From a candidate division CSSED10-310 bacterium (GTDB taxonomy: Bacteria; CSSED10-310; JAFGDC01), in contig JAFGDC010000396.1 in NCBI GenBank assembly GCA_016932295.1, positions 1 to 10,224 of the forward strand: 10,224 bases of DNA. The letters are read 5' to 3'. Made by a program: the position numbers and the translations under genes. Of this stretch, positions 1-6,433 are shown in pieces; the stretch's first letter is position 1, and each line of letters opens with the position of its first letter. The notes under the pieces were generated by a model that had not been told where the DNA came from, searched no databases, and saw only the letters and a program-made list of their open reading frames with translations.

Positions 1-237
1 AGAGCGCTTCGCCTGCCTGCTGTGGACGATTGGAAGCCAACGCACCACGACGATGATTACAAGATTCGGGGTACGACCCCGTTGGAACGAGAGTCACGCC
101 TGGTTCCTGTTGTACACTGTGAGTCATACGCAATGCATCTGTTTTCGCAGGACGACACAGTGTCTTTCAAACTGATCCCGGCACTACCACCGGCAGACAG
201 AATCCGGGCCGGATTCCTTCTATCGAAACCAAAGTGA
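1..237 (+). CDS. Doubtful open frame, possible C-terminal fragment of an upstream gene
   Basis: Frame 1 is open from the first base to a TGA at 235-237, so this could be the last 78 codons of a gene starting before the window. An internal GTG at 22 would give 71 residues. I recognise no domain. The translation has a run of His and Asp near its start (THHDDDYK) and no clear hydrophobic segment or repeat. Third-position G+C looks near 50%, lower than in the confident genes here, which argues against real coding or suggests a decayed or foreign gene. No good Shine-Dalgarno sequence precedes the GTG. It may simply be chance open sequence in a long intergenic region. Confidence 0.2.
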   Translation, partial: RALRLPAVDDWKPTHHDDDYKIRGTTPLERESRLVPVVHCESYAMHLFSQDDTVSFKLIPALPPADRIRAGFLLSKPK

Positions 238-250
238 GTCGCTGACCGGC

Positions 251-288
251 TTGACAGGATTGGGCATACTGATTACTGTGAGTATGAT
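251..288 (+). promoter_or_regulatory. Weak candidate promoter upstream of the PP2C gene
   Basis: A perfect -35 hexamer TTGACA lies at 251-256, but the hexamer 17 bases on (TACTGT, 274-279) is a poor -10. A second reading uses the better -10 TATGAT at 283-288 (5 of 6 to consensus) with TTGGGC at 260-265 as a weak -35, again 17 bases apart. Either would leave a leader of about 190 bases before the phosphatase start at 486. This is consensus matching only. Confidence 0.3.
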
Positions 289-365
289 TTATTGACGCTT
301 TCGATCATGCTCTTGAGCCCCCCGGAGTGAGGCTTGATGAGTGTCCGGCACGGATGATGCATATG

Positions 366-424
366 TCGACGGATGGTTTCCCTGGAGAGGCGTCGAGTGG
401 GATCGCCGCTTCACGGGAAAGCGG
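366..424 (+). other. Leader of the PP2C gene with two inverted repeats
   Basis: Two perfect inverted repeats lie between the candidate promoter and the phosphatase start. TCGACG (366-371) pairs with CGTCGA (391-396) across 19 bases. CCGCTT (406-411) pairs with AAGCGG (419-424) across 7 bases. They could fold one after the other in an mRNA leader. I could not match the region to a riboswitch class I know, and neither stem is followed by a T tract, so it is not a standard terminator. Six-base arms can occur by chance. Confidence 0.25.
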
Positions 425-485
425 GGAGTAGCGTTACGAGCGCACCGAATGAACCCATGACAGATCGTTGGATCAATCGCGGATC

Positions 486-1361
486 ATGAAGTTATCATAT
501 TCAGCCTGCTCTGATTTGGGTCGCAAACGAGTAAAGAACGAGGACAGGTATCGGATTGCGCCTGAGGCGGACCTCTTTCTGGTGGCCGATGGGATGGGAG
601 GCCACATTGCTGGGGAAATCGCCAGTAAGATAGCGGTGGACACCATCGAGGATTTCATCACCACTGTCAACGACGAGGATACCTGGCCGTTTGAAATATC
701 AGAGGATCTTCCCCTGCCGGGTAACCAGTTAAGGGTCGCCATCCAGCTTGCCAACGAGAAGATCAACTCGCTGGCGGCAAAGGAAGAACATTTCGACGGC
801 ATGGGGACGACCATCGTCGGAATGATCCTGCAGGACGGTGTATCCTACATCGGTCACGTGGGTGACAGCCGCGCCTACCTGATGCGGAACGGCAACCTCA
901 CCCTGCTCACCCAGGACCACTCATGGGTGAATATGCAAGTCAACCTGGGGCTCATGAATCGTGCTGAAGCCCGGCGCCATCCCTGGAAAAACATCATCAC
1001 CAGGGCTCTCGGCACCAAGCCTGAAGTGGACGTGGACATCCGCATCCAACCAGTCAAACCGGACGATATCCTGCTCCTGTGCACGGACGGTTTGAACAGC
1101 CACGTCCGGGACGAAGAAATCAAGACCATTCTGAGAGAAAACCGCCAGGATCTCGAGCGCGCCGTCAAGATGCTCATCGACCTCGCCAATCTGAAGGGCG
1201 GCGACGACAATATCACGGTGCTCGTGGTGGCCGTCGAGGAGGAAACTCCGATGGATCGAAGCGGCGATCAGGATGGAATGGATGACGAAATCACCGAAGT
1301 CATTCCCAAGCAGCAGCTTCAGATGTTGCTGCACGAGGAAAACGGGGCGGATGCGGGGTAA
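486..1361 (+). CDS. PP2C-family (PPM) serine/threonine protein phosphatase
   Basis: A metal-dependent protein phosphatase of the PPM/PP2C (Stp/PrpC-like) type, which removes phosphate from Ser/Thr residues and usually opposes Hanks-type kinases in the cytoplasm. Counting from the ATG at 486 (291 residues), the family motifs appear in order: RVKNEDR with Asp20, VADGMGGH with Asp35-Gly36, DGMGTT at 104-109, HVGDSRAY at 124-131, TQDHS at 142-146, CTDGL with Asp201, and GGDDN at 238-242. All metal-ligand aspartates are present, so it should be active. The catalytic domain ends near 252. An acidic tail of about 40 residues follows, rich in Asp, Glu and Met, and may bind a partner. There is no signal peptide or membrane segment. 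An in-frame TTG at 468 would add six residues. I chose ATG 486 because the family's conserved region begins right after it, though neither start has a clear ribosome binding site. A DUF4388 gene follows after 44 bases. No kinase gene is in the window. Confidence 0.93.
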   Translation: MKLSYSACSDLGRKRVKNEDRYRIAPEADLFLVADGMGGHIAGEIASKIAVDTIEDFITTVNDEDTWPFEISEDLPLPGNQLRVAIQLANEKINSLAAKEEHFDGMGTTIVGMILQDGVSYIGHVGDSRAYLMRNGNLTLLTQDHSWVNMQVNLGLMNRAEARRHPWKNIITRALGTKPEVDVDIRIQPVKPDDILLLCTDGLNSHVRDEEIKTILRENRQDLERAVKMLIDLANLKGGDDNITVLVVAVEEETPMDRSGDQDGMDDEITEVIPKQQLQMLLHEENGADAG

Positions 1362-1405
1362 TGATCTGATGTACACGGTATGGTACGAAATCAGCATTGT
1401 CACCC

Positions 1406-2140
1406 ATGGCTGAACGCAACTTCGAAACCACCACCGAGGATCTCAGCATCCCGGAAATATTCGGCATGATCGCCGCTCATGAGGTGACCGGCACCTTGAC
1501 CATTATCACGGGCAACGTGGTCAGGAAGGTCTACTTCGAGGACGGCAACATCGCCTTCGCTTCCTCCAGCAGCACTTCCGATCAACTGGATTCAGTCCTT
1601 ACCCGCCTGGGCAGGCTGGATCCGAAGAAACATGCATCACTGATAAAAAAACTCCGCAAAGACGGTTTCAATTCAGCCAATCTCCTGCTCAAGGAGAACC
1701 TCATCACCCCGGAAGAGGTCATCTGGCTGGTGCGATTCCAGATCCTGATTATCTTGTACGGCCTGCTGTCGAACCGCAACAGCAAGGCGGAATTTCTGTT
1801 CGGCGAACACGACGACAGTGGAGTGCTCCGCTTGAACATCCAGTGTATCGATCTCCTGTTCGATGCTATACGCTATCATTTCACCGATGCCCAGATCGAT
1901 GAATATCTCGATGAACTCAATCGCCCCATGGCCAGAACGGATCATTACGACCAGATAATCAAGTTGATTTCCACCTCACCCAGTGAGTACGTGCTCCTCA
2001 AGCTGCTCGATGAACCGATCACCATTGCACGACTGACGGAACTCAGCCCCTTCGCGCCCAATGTGACCAGGCGGCTGGCGCTGGCTTTTTACTTCCTGCG
2101 GCTCATCGAGCCGGTCAACACGAAAAAACGAGACGCCTGA
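1406..2140 (+). CDS. DUF4388 (PATAN) domain signalling protein
   Basis: A 244-residue cytoplasmic protein. The N-terminal half (about 11-115) has the DUF4388/PATAN pattern: a 'DLSIPEIFGMI' helix, 'GTLTI' leading to 'RKVYFEDGNIAFA', then helices with 'LGRL' and 'LLLKENLITPEEV'. The family is linked to bacterial signal transduction and regulation of surface behaviour, often fused or adjacent to response regulators; its molecular activity is not well defined. Residues 116-160 continue the domain. The C-terminal part (about 180-237) is mostly helical with 'LLKLLDEPITIARLTELSP' followed by 'RRLALAFYFLRLI', which resembles a winged-helix-like tail often seen in this family. I see no catalytic residues. 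ATG 1406 is preferred to an in-frame TTG at 1397, which would add three residues; no strong ribosome binding site precedes either. It follows the phosphatase on the same strand, so a shared transcript is likely and the protein could be a phosphorylation-linked partner. That is inference from position. Confidence 0.82.
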   Translation: MAERNFETTTEDLSIPEIFGMIAAHEVTGTLTIITGNVVRKVYFEDGNIAFASSSSTSDQLDSVLTRLGRLDPKKHASLIKKLRKDGFNSANLLLKENLITPEEVIWLVRFQILIILYGLLSNRNSKAEFLFGEHDDSGVLRLNIQCIDLLFDAIRYHFTDAQIDEYLDELNRPMARTDHYDQIIKLISTSPSEYVLLKLLDEPITIARLTELSPFAPNVTRRLALAFYFLRLIEPVNTKKRDA

Positions 2141-2219
2141 TCGGACGATATTCCGCCATTGCCGGTTTCCGGCCTGGTGCGCGTATACCCATCGAGCGCC
2201 CCCGATCGATTCGTCATCC

Positions 2220-2239
2220 GCGCCGGTACGGACCGGCGC
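2220..2239 (+). terminator. Strong hairpin, possible U-tract-less terminator
   Basis: GCGCCGGT (2220-2227) and ACCGGCGC (2232-2239) form a perfect 8-bp stem closed by a four-base ACGG loop, 80 bases after the DUF4388 stop codon. The following bases are C-rich with no T run, so intrinsic termination of the usual kind is unlikely. It may protect the 3' end, assist factor-dependent termination, or act as a protein-binding palindrome. Confidence 0.4.
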
Positions 2240-2472
2240 CCTCCGCCTCCGAAAACTGCTGCGAACCGGTACACAGCCTTGCCGGAGTTCCATTCGGACA
2301 CTTGCAAGGGAGAGCGGCTTGGGATAGTGTTTGCACCTTACACCGGCGCTGCGTCAGAAGTGGAGCGGTCCTTTCGCCACGCCTCATGATCGATTGTTGT
2401 TGGCTGTCCTGAACCGCCGCGCCGACTGACGGAGCCGGGCATTCTCCTTCTGCGCCCCGGGGGAAGACCGTT

Positions 2473-2493
2473 CCCGGCCGGCGGCGCGCCGGG
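2473..2493 (+). other. G+C-rich inverted repeat over the dehydrogenase ribosome binding region
   Basis: CCCGGC (2473-2478) can pair with GCCGGG (2488-2493) across nine bases. The right arm takes in part of the G run (2491-2495) that is the only purine-rich stretch at a plausible distance from the ATG at 2501. If it folds in mRNA it could limit ribosome access. The arms are short and the region is very G+C-rich, so chance is possible. Confidence 0.3.
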
Positions 2494-2500
2494 GGTCAAG

Positions 2501-3832
2501 ATGAACGGTGATGCAGACACGTTGCAGGTGCTGATCAATCGGTTCAAAACGCATCAGGCAAAAATCGGCGTGATCGGGCTCGGGTATGTCGGACTCCCGC
2601 TGGCGATCGAGATGGTACGATCAGGGTACGAGGTCATCGGGATCGATGTCGATTCTGGCCGGGTCGATTCCATCAACCAGGGACGTTCCTATGTCATGGA
2701 TGTACCGCACCAGGTCCTGAGGCAGGCGGTGCAGTCCGGCCGCCTGCGCGCCACGGACTCCTACTCGATGGTCACCGGCCTGGATGCCGTCAGCATCTGC
2801 GTGCCCACCCCACTCCGCAAAACCAAGGATCCCGACATCAGCTACATCGTGTCGGCGATCAATAACATCGCCGCTCACAAGCGCCGCGGCCAGCTCATCA
2901 TTCTGGAGAGCACCACCTATCCCGGCACCACCGAGGAAATCCTGTTGCCCGAATTGCAGCGCGACGGCGCAGCGGTGGGTGTGGATTTCTTCCTGGCATT
3001 CTCCCCGGAACGAGTGGATCCGGGAAATCGGCGGTTCACCACCCGCAACACTCCCAAGATCATCGGAGGTGTCACTCCGGCCTGCTCGAAAGCCGCCGAA
3101 GCGCTTTACAGCCAGTTCATTGATCAGGTCATCACCGTCAGTTCACCACGCGCGGCCGAGATGGTGAAACTCCTGGAGAACACCTTCCGGAGCGTCAACA
3201 TCGCCATGGTGAACGAGATGGCGCTGATGTGCGATCGACTCGGACTGGATGTGTGGGAGATCATCGATGCGGCGGCTACCAAGCCCTTCGGTTTCATGCC
3301 GTTCTACCCGGGACCCGGCCTTGGCGGACATTGCATTCCCATCGATCCCCACTACCTCTCGTGGAAGCTCAAATCACTGAACTATCAGGCGAGGTTCATC
3401 GATCTCGCCAGTACCATAAACTCCCACATGCCGCATCACGTCATGTTGAAGTTGACGGATGCCCTCAATGACCGCGGCCACTGTCTTCGCGGCAGCAGGA
3501 TCCTCATCATCGGCATAGCCTACAAGAAAGATATCAACGATTTACGTGAATCTCCCGCGTTGGATCTGATGAAACTGCTGCATGACCGGGGGGCGATTCT
3601 GCGCTATTACGATCCTTTTATTCCCGATCTCGATCTTGACTGGAGCGGGGAGCATCTGCATTCCGTGGACATCACCACGGACACGCTTTCATCCTATACC
3701 GCCGGAGTCATTGTCACCGATCACAGCACCTACGACTATCACCTCATGGCCGATTCGCTGCCCCTGCTCCTGGACACCAGGAATGCGACCCGCGGACTGC
3801 GGGGTGAGTATCCCAACATCGTCAGGTTGTAA
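2501..3832 (+). CDS. wbpA: UDP-N-acetyl-D-glucosamine 6-dehydrogenase (WbpA/TviB family)
   Basis: A nucleotide-sugar dehydrogenase of 443 residues, normal for the family. It uses two NAD+ to oxidise C6 of a UDP-hexose to a carboxylate, giving a UDP-uronic acid for surface polysaccharide. The Rossmann motif GVIGLGYVGLPLA is at 23-35 and is followed by acidic Asp49 and Asp51. Further motifs are VPTP at 101-104, LESTTYPGTTEE at 135-146, FSPERVDPGN at 167-176, KLLENTFRSVNIA at 223-235, and GPGLGGHCIPIDPHYLSWK at 271-289 with the catalytic Cys278. The C-terminal UDP-binding domain has IGIAYKKDINDLRESP at 337-352. The FSPER-DPGN form and the HCIPIDP loop point to the UDP-GlcNAc (WbpA/TviB) branch rather than UDP-glucose dehydrogenase, but the exact substrate is inferred. 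The ATG at 2501 sits directly before the first Rossmann segment, with only a G-run as ribosome binding site. The epimerase gene follows nine bases after the stop codon. Confidence 0.93.
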   Translation: MNGDADTLQVLINRFKTHQAKIGVIGLGYVGLPLAIEMVRSGYEVIGIDVDSGRVDSINQGRSYVMDVPHQVLRQAVQSGRLRATDSYSMVTGLDAVSICVPTPLRKTKDPDISYIVSAINNIAAHKRRGQLIILESTTYPGTTEEILLPELQRDGAAVGVDFFLAFSPERVDPGNRRFTTRNTPKIIGGVTPACSKAAEALYSQFIDQVITVSSPRAAEMVKLLENTFRSVNIAMVNEMALMCDRLGLDVWEIIDAAATKPFGFMPFYPGPGLGGHCIPIDPHYLSWKLKSLNYQARFIDLASTINSHMPHHVMLKLTDALNDRGHCLRGSRILIIGIAYKKDINDLRESPALDLMKLLHDRGAILRYYDPFIPDLDLDWSGEHLHSVDITTDTLSSYTAGVIVTDHSTYDYHLMADSLPLLLDTRNATRGLRGEYPNIVRL

Positions 3833-3836
3833 GGAG
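3831..3836 (+). promoter_or_regulatory. Shine-Dalgarno overlapping the dehydrogenase stop codon
   Basis: AAGGAG shares its first two bases with the TAA of the upstream dehydrogenase (3830-3832) and lies five bases before the epimerase ATG at 3842. Ribosomes finishing the first gene therefore reach the start site of the second, supporting coupled expression and fixing this start. Confidence 0.8.
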
Positions 3837-3841
3837 TCCCC

Positions 3842-4777
3842 ATGTCCACCTATCTTGTCACCGGCGCGGCCGGTTTCATAGGCTCCAACCTGGTCCGCGG
3901 ACTCCTCGATCGAGGCGAATCCGTTCGCGGCATCGATAATTTCGCGACCGGCAGAAAAAGTAACCTGGCCGGACTGCTTCCTCGCATGCGGTTCCGGGAA
4001 GGTGATATCAGGGACCGGCGGGATCTCGAAGCGATCATGCCCGGGGTGGATTTCGTTCTCCACCAGGCAGCTATTCCTTCGGTTCCACGATCGGTGGCCG
4101 ATCCCATGCTTTCCAACGACAACAACATCACCGGCACACTGCAGGTGTTGCTGGCGGCCCGGGACTTCGAGGTACGGCGAGTGGTGACGGCGAGTTCCTC
4201 CTCGGTGTACGGTGACACGGAGGTGCTGCCGAAATCAGAACACCTGCCCCTCAATCCGCTTTCACCATATGCCCTGGCAAAGCTCACCGGCGAGCATTAC
4301 TGCCGGCTGTTCAGCAACCTATACGGCCTGGACACCATCTGTCTGCGTTACTTCAATGTGTTCGGCCCATACCAGGATCCAGCATCGCATTACGCCGCGG
4401 CCATCCCCAAGTTCATAAGGCGACTGCGACAGGGCATGGAGCCGGAAATCTACGGTGACGGCGAACAGACTCGCGATTTCACGTATATCGCCAACGTCGT
4501 CGAGGCCAATATCCTGGCCAGTTGTGTTGAAACGCCGGGTCATCATGTCTGTAACATCGGCTGTGGCGAACGGATCACCGTCAATCGCCTGGTTGACTGT
4601 CTCCGGGCGCTGTTGGGTGTGGCGACTCCCGCCCGACACCTGCCTCCACGGCCGGGCGATGTGCGGCACTCCCTGGCGGATATCAGCCGCGCCCGCGAAC
4701 TACTGGGCTACGAACCGAAGGTCAGGCTGGAGGAAGCCCTGCACGCTACGGTCAGTTGGTTTTTGTCACGGGAATGA
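3842..4777 (+). CDS. wbpP: SDR-family nucleotide-sugar 4-epimerase (WbpP/TviC-like)
   Basis: An extended short-chain dehydrogenase/reductase of 311 residues that should invert C4 of a UDP-N-acetylhexosamine or its uronic acid with tightly bound NAD. The nucleotide-binding motif is VTGAAGFIGSN at 6-16, with Asp32 and Asn33 at the end of strand two. Further family marks are GDIRD at 54-58, HQAAIPSVPRSVADP at 74-88, ASSSSVYGD at 117-125 (catalytic Ser region), SPYALAK at 141-147 with Tyr143 and Lys147, LRYFNVFGPYQDP at 168-180, GDGEQTRDFTYI at 205-216 and RPGDVRHSLAD at 270-280. The pattern resembles WbpP of Pseudomonas and TviC of the Vi antigen pathway as I remember them. It lacks the N-terminal extension of about 20-30 residues in WbpP. 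Paired with the dehydrogenase upstream, the likely product is UDP-GalNAcA; order of action and substrate are inference. It runs in the same transcript and ends 41 bases before a convergent gene. No glycosyltransferase lies nearby. Confidence 0.88.
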   Translation: MSTYLVTGAAGFIGSNLVRGLLDRGESVRGIDNFATGRKSNLAGLLPRMRFREGDIRDRRDLEAIMPGVDFVLHQAAIPSVPRSVADPMLSNDNNITGTLQVLLAARDFEVRRVVTASSSSVYGDTEVLPKSEHLPLNPLSPYALAKLTGEHYCRLFSNLYGLDTICLRYFNVFGPYQDPASHYAAAIPKFIRRLRQGMEPEIYGDGEQTRDFTYIANVVEANILASCVETPGHHVCNIGCGERITVNRLVDCLRALLGVATPARHLPPRPGDVRHSLADISRARELLGYEPKVRLEEALHATVSWFLSRE

Positions 4778-4818
4778 AGGTAATGCACGATGCACGGCAA
4801 GTGCTGAATCGCCAATCC

Positions 4819-5301
4819 TCACGTAAAATCCTCGGGTGACAGTCCATCCAACCACTGCGTGAGTTGTTCGTCTTCCTCGAATCTGCCGACATCCCTGAGT
4901 TCCTCGGCCCTGATGGCGTGCGCCGACCACACCGAATCCTCCACGAAGATGGGAATCCCCAACCGCAAGGCAAGCGTGACCGCATACACGATCTGCACAT
5001 CGAAAACCAAGTGGCTGGAACGATGCTCCATGAGGAGTCGCGAGGCAAAAATACCGTCATTACAGGCATCGATAACCAGCCGCGTGAGTGTCCCATGGAA
5101 GGCGGTCACGAGGTTCCTGATCAGGCTGAAGCCGTCCGAAAGGCTGGTTCCCGTTGTCTGAAGCTCATTAATCATGCTCAGGATGTCGCGGAATTCGAGT
5201 GTGATGACCAGGAGCATGTTGCTGGTTGGGTCGACGAGGGTGATCAGACCTTCCCTGCTGCTCCTGTCCATCCCTATGTAACCGACATGCAGTCTTCTCA
5301 C
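4819..5301 (-). CDS. Divergent bifunctional-nuclease (BFN, DUF151) domain protein
   Basis: A 160-residue protein whose residues 5-130 follow the BFN/DUF151 fold pattern: 'GLITLVDPTSNMLLVITLEF' at the front, a helix leading to 'LIRNLVTAFHGTLTRLVIDACNDGIFASRLLME' at 60-92, then 'FDVQIVYAVTLALRLGIPIFVEDSV' at 100-124. In typical members the last segment reads D-R-P-S-D-A-I-A-L-A-x-R-x-x-x-P-I. Here Asp101, Ala107, Leu110, Ala111, Arg113, Pro117 and Ile118 survive but the central RPSDAI is replaced by QIVYAV. Family members have been reported to cut DNA and RNA; activity here is uncertain given that change. An acidic tail (131-160) follows. There is no signal peptide. The start is GTG at 5301, overlapping the upstream TGA by four bases (GTGA), with GGGAGAG at 5306-5312 as a ribosome binding site. 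It is the last gene of the minus-strand operon. Confidence 0.72.
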   Translation of the reverse strand: MRRLHVGYIGMDRSSREGLITLVDPTSNMLLVITLEFRDILSMINELQTTGTSLSDGFSLIRNLVTAFHGTLTRLVIDACNDGIFASRLLMEHRSSHLVFDVQIVYAVTLALRLGIPIFVEDSVWSAHAIRAEELRDVGRFEEDEQLTQWLDGLSPEDFT

Positions 5302-6401
5302 AGATCTCTCCCGGAAATCCTGTACAGAGCGCCATGCGCGCCGATCAACAACTGATCGTCGGAGGTCCGGGCGAGTCCGAAGATATCGCCTCCGGCTACC
5401 AGCAATTCCGGCTCTTTATGCCGCTGCAACCGGAAGACGCCCTCGATTCCGCGGAAATGCGCCGCCACCAGCAGGCTGGTTCCTGGTCCCCGGCACATGG
5501 CGGTAGGCCGGCAGAAGTCAGGGAACACCATCCGCACCGAGCCGCCGGGCGAGATGGCGAGTATCGGCCTGGTCTCAGCCGGATCGGGACTCGTGATCAG
5601 CAATTCTCCACGATTCGACATGCACAGGCGGGGCGACTCCAGAGTGGGAGGAAAGACCGCGAACTTGACGACAGCGCCGTGTTCGTCCACTCGATAGAGC
5701 GTGCCCCGCTTGTCGGCGATGAACAAGCCTCCCTTCGGATGCGCGGCGATGGCGGCAGGCAATCCGATGCCAGTCACAAACAACTCGGTCGTACCCAATG
5801 AATCCACGCGGTACACAGCACCGCCGGTCAACGAGGCGACATACATCCAACCATCCGCGGCGACACACATGGCCACCGGTGCGGGGATATCCCGGGTAAG
5901 CACGCGGCGCTCACCGGATGGCCCCAGCGCGATCAACGCATCGGCGCCCGGTGTGCCGTCCGAATCATCGAGCAGGTAAATGGTACCGTCCACCTCGATG
6001 GGATTGAAGCCGGAGGAAATGCCGACAGCCAACTGGGTACCGGTACGGAGACGACGGGAGCCGATCTCCGCATCACCACGGCGAAGCCGCACGTTACCAT
6101 CGGTGGTTCCCGGCGGCAGGCGGATCTTGACCATACCATCGGCCAGCAGCAGGGGGCGGACCAGGCATCCATCGACATGGATCTTCAAATCCACCCAGCA
6201 CCTGCCGTCAAGTCCAGCGCAGTATACGCCGACCTCACCACCGGCGATAGCCGCCGCCGGCTTGAAAACCACGGACCGCCGGCGCTTCCTGAATAACGCC
6301 ATGGCACGAATCATCTGGATGATCGATCCGGACAGGATTCCGACAGGCCGCCCCGCGCGGAAAAGGAAATTCGCCGGCCCGTGAAACGTCGCATCCGGCA
6401 C
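5298..6401 (-). CDS. TIG-like domain plus six-bladed beta-propeller (NHL/SMP-30-like) protein
   Basis: A 367-residue protein. After a basic N-terminal stretch (FRKRRR at 37-42), residues about 45-120 look like a TIG/IPT immunoglobulin-like domain ('PAAAIAGGEVGVYCAGLDG' ... 'VKIRLPPGTTDG'). Residues about 125-367 hold six repeats of roughly 40 residues, each with a hydrophobic strand, a G- or D-containing turn and a short strand: examples are GWMYVAS at 184-190, GGLFIADKRGTLYRVD at 224-239, GELLITSPD at 265-273, TSLLVAAHFRGIEGVFRL at 308-325 and QLLIGAHGALYRI at 350-362. This fits a six-bladed propeller of the SMP-30/gluconolactonase/NHL class; no enzyme activity can be assigned. No signal peptide is evident. 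The GTG at 6401 starts 32 bases after the upstream stop with AGGG nearby. ATGs at 6314 and 6302 are alternatives that would remove 29 or 33 residues and begin nearer the TIG-like domain. Its stop overlaps the start of the BFN gene. Confidence 0.7.
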   Translation of the reverse strand: MPDATFHGPANFLFRAGRPVGILSGSIIQMIRAMALFRKRRRSVVFKPAAAIAGGEVGVYCAGLDGRCWVDLKIHVDGCLVRPLLLADGMVKIRLPPGTTDGNVRLRRGDAEIGSRRLRTGTQLAVGISSGFNPIEVDGTIYLLDDSDGTPGADALIALGPSGERRVLTRDIPAPVAMCVAADGWMYVASLTGGAVYRVDSLGTTELFVTGIGLPAAIAAHPKGGLFIADKRGTLYRVDEHGAVVKFAVFPPTLESPRLCMSNRGELLITSPDPAETRPILAISPGGSVRMVFPDFCRPTAMCRGPGTSLLVAAHFRGIEGVFRLQRHKEPELLVAGGDIFGLARTSDDQLLIGAHGALYRISGRDL

Positions 6402-6433
6402 ATCCCTGTCACCTGGTCACAGGAGCGGATCGA

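Larger units (their letters stand above)
2141..2500. other. 360-base intergenic region with hairpins, no convincing gene
   Basis: This gap separates the PP2C/DUF4388 pair from the nucleotide-sugar genes. Short open frames on both strands show no ribosome binding site or recognisable domain, and I reject them. It contains a small stem (GCCGG-TTT-CCGGC, 2161-2173), a strong hairpin at 2220-2239, and a G+C-rich inverted repeat just before the dehydrogenase start. A weak promoter-like pair, TTGCAA (2302-2307) and TAGTGT (2325-2330) with 17-base spacing, could serve the dehydrogenase, but the -10 matches poorly. Confidence 0.5.

Noticed and set aside
457..489. Tiny frame from ATG 457 whose TGA overlaps the ATG of the phosphatase gene
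   Set aside because: It resembles the 8233 case but lacks any Shine-Dalgarno sequence, so chance is the simpler explanation.
921..1403. Long antisense frame of about 160 codons across the PP2C gene
   Set aside because: It is the mirror of a well-supported gene with intact family motifs; it has no ribosome binding site or recognisable domain.
2159..2389. 76-codon plus-strand frame in the intergenic region
   Set aside because: It starts at a TTG without ribosome binding site, is Pro/Arg-rich low-information sequence, and contains the strong hairpin at 2220-2239.
4792..4804. GCAC-GGCAA-GTGC stem between the convergent epimerase and BFN genes
   Set aside because: The stem is four base pairs with no T run; nothing else supports termination there.
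4864..5355. 163-codon plus-strand frame opposite the BFN gene
   Set aside because: The minus-strand reading has the BFN fold pattern and an overlap with the upstream operon gene; the plus-strand product has no hydrophobic core pattern.
5980..6384. 134-codon plus-strand frame opposite the propeller gene
   Set aside because: Composition is Pro/Arg/Ser-rich as expected for an antisense shadow in G+C-rich coding DNA, and it interrupts a consistent operon on the other strand.
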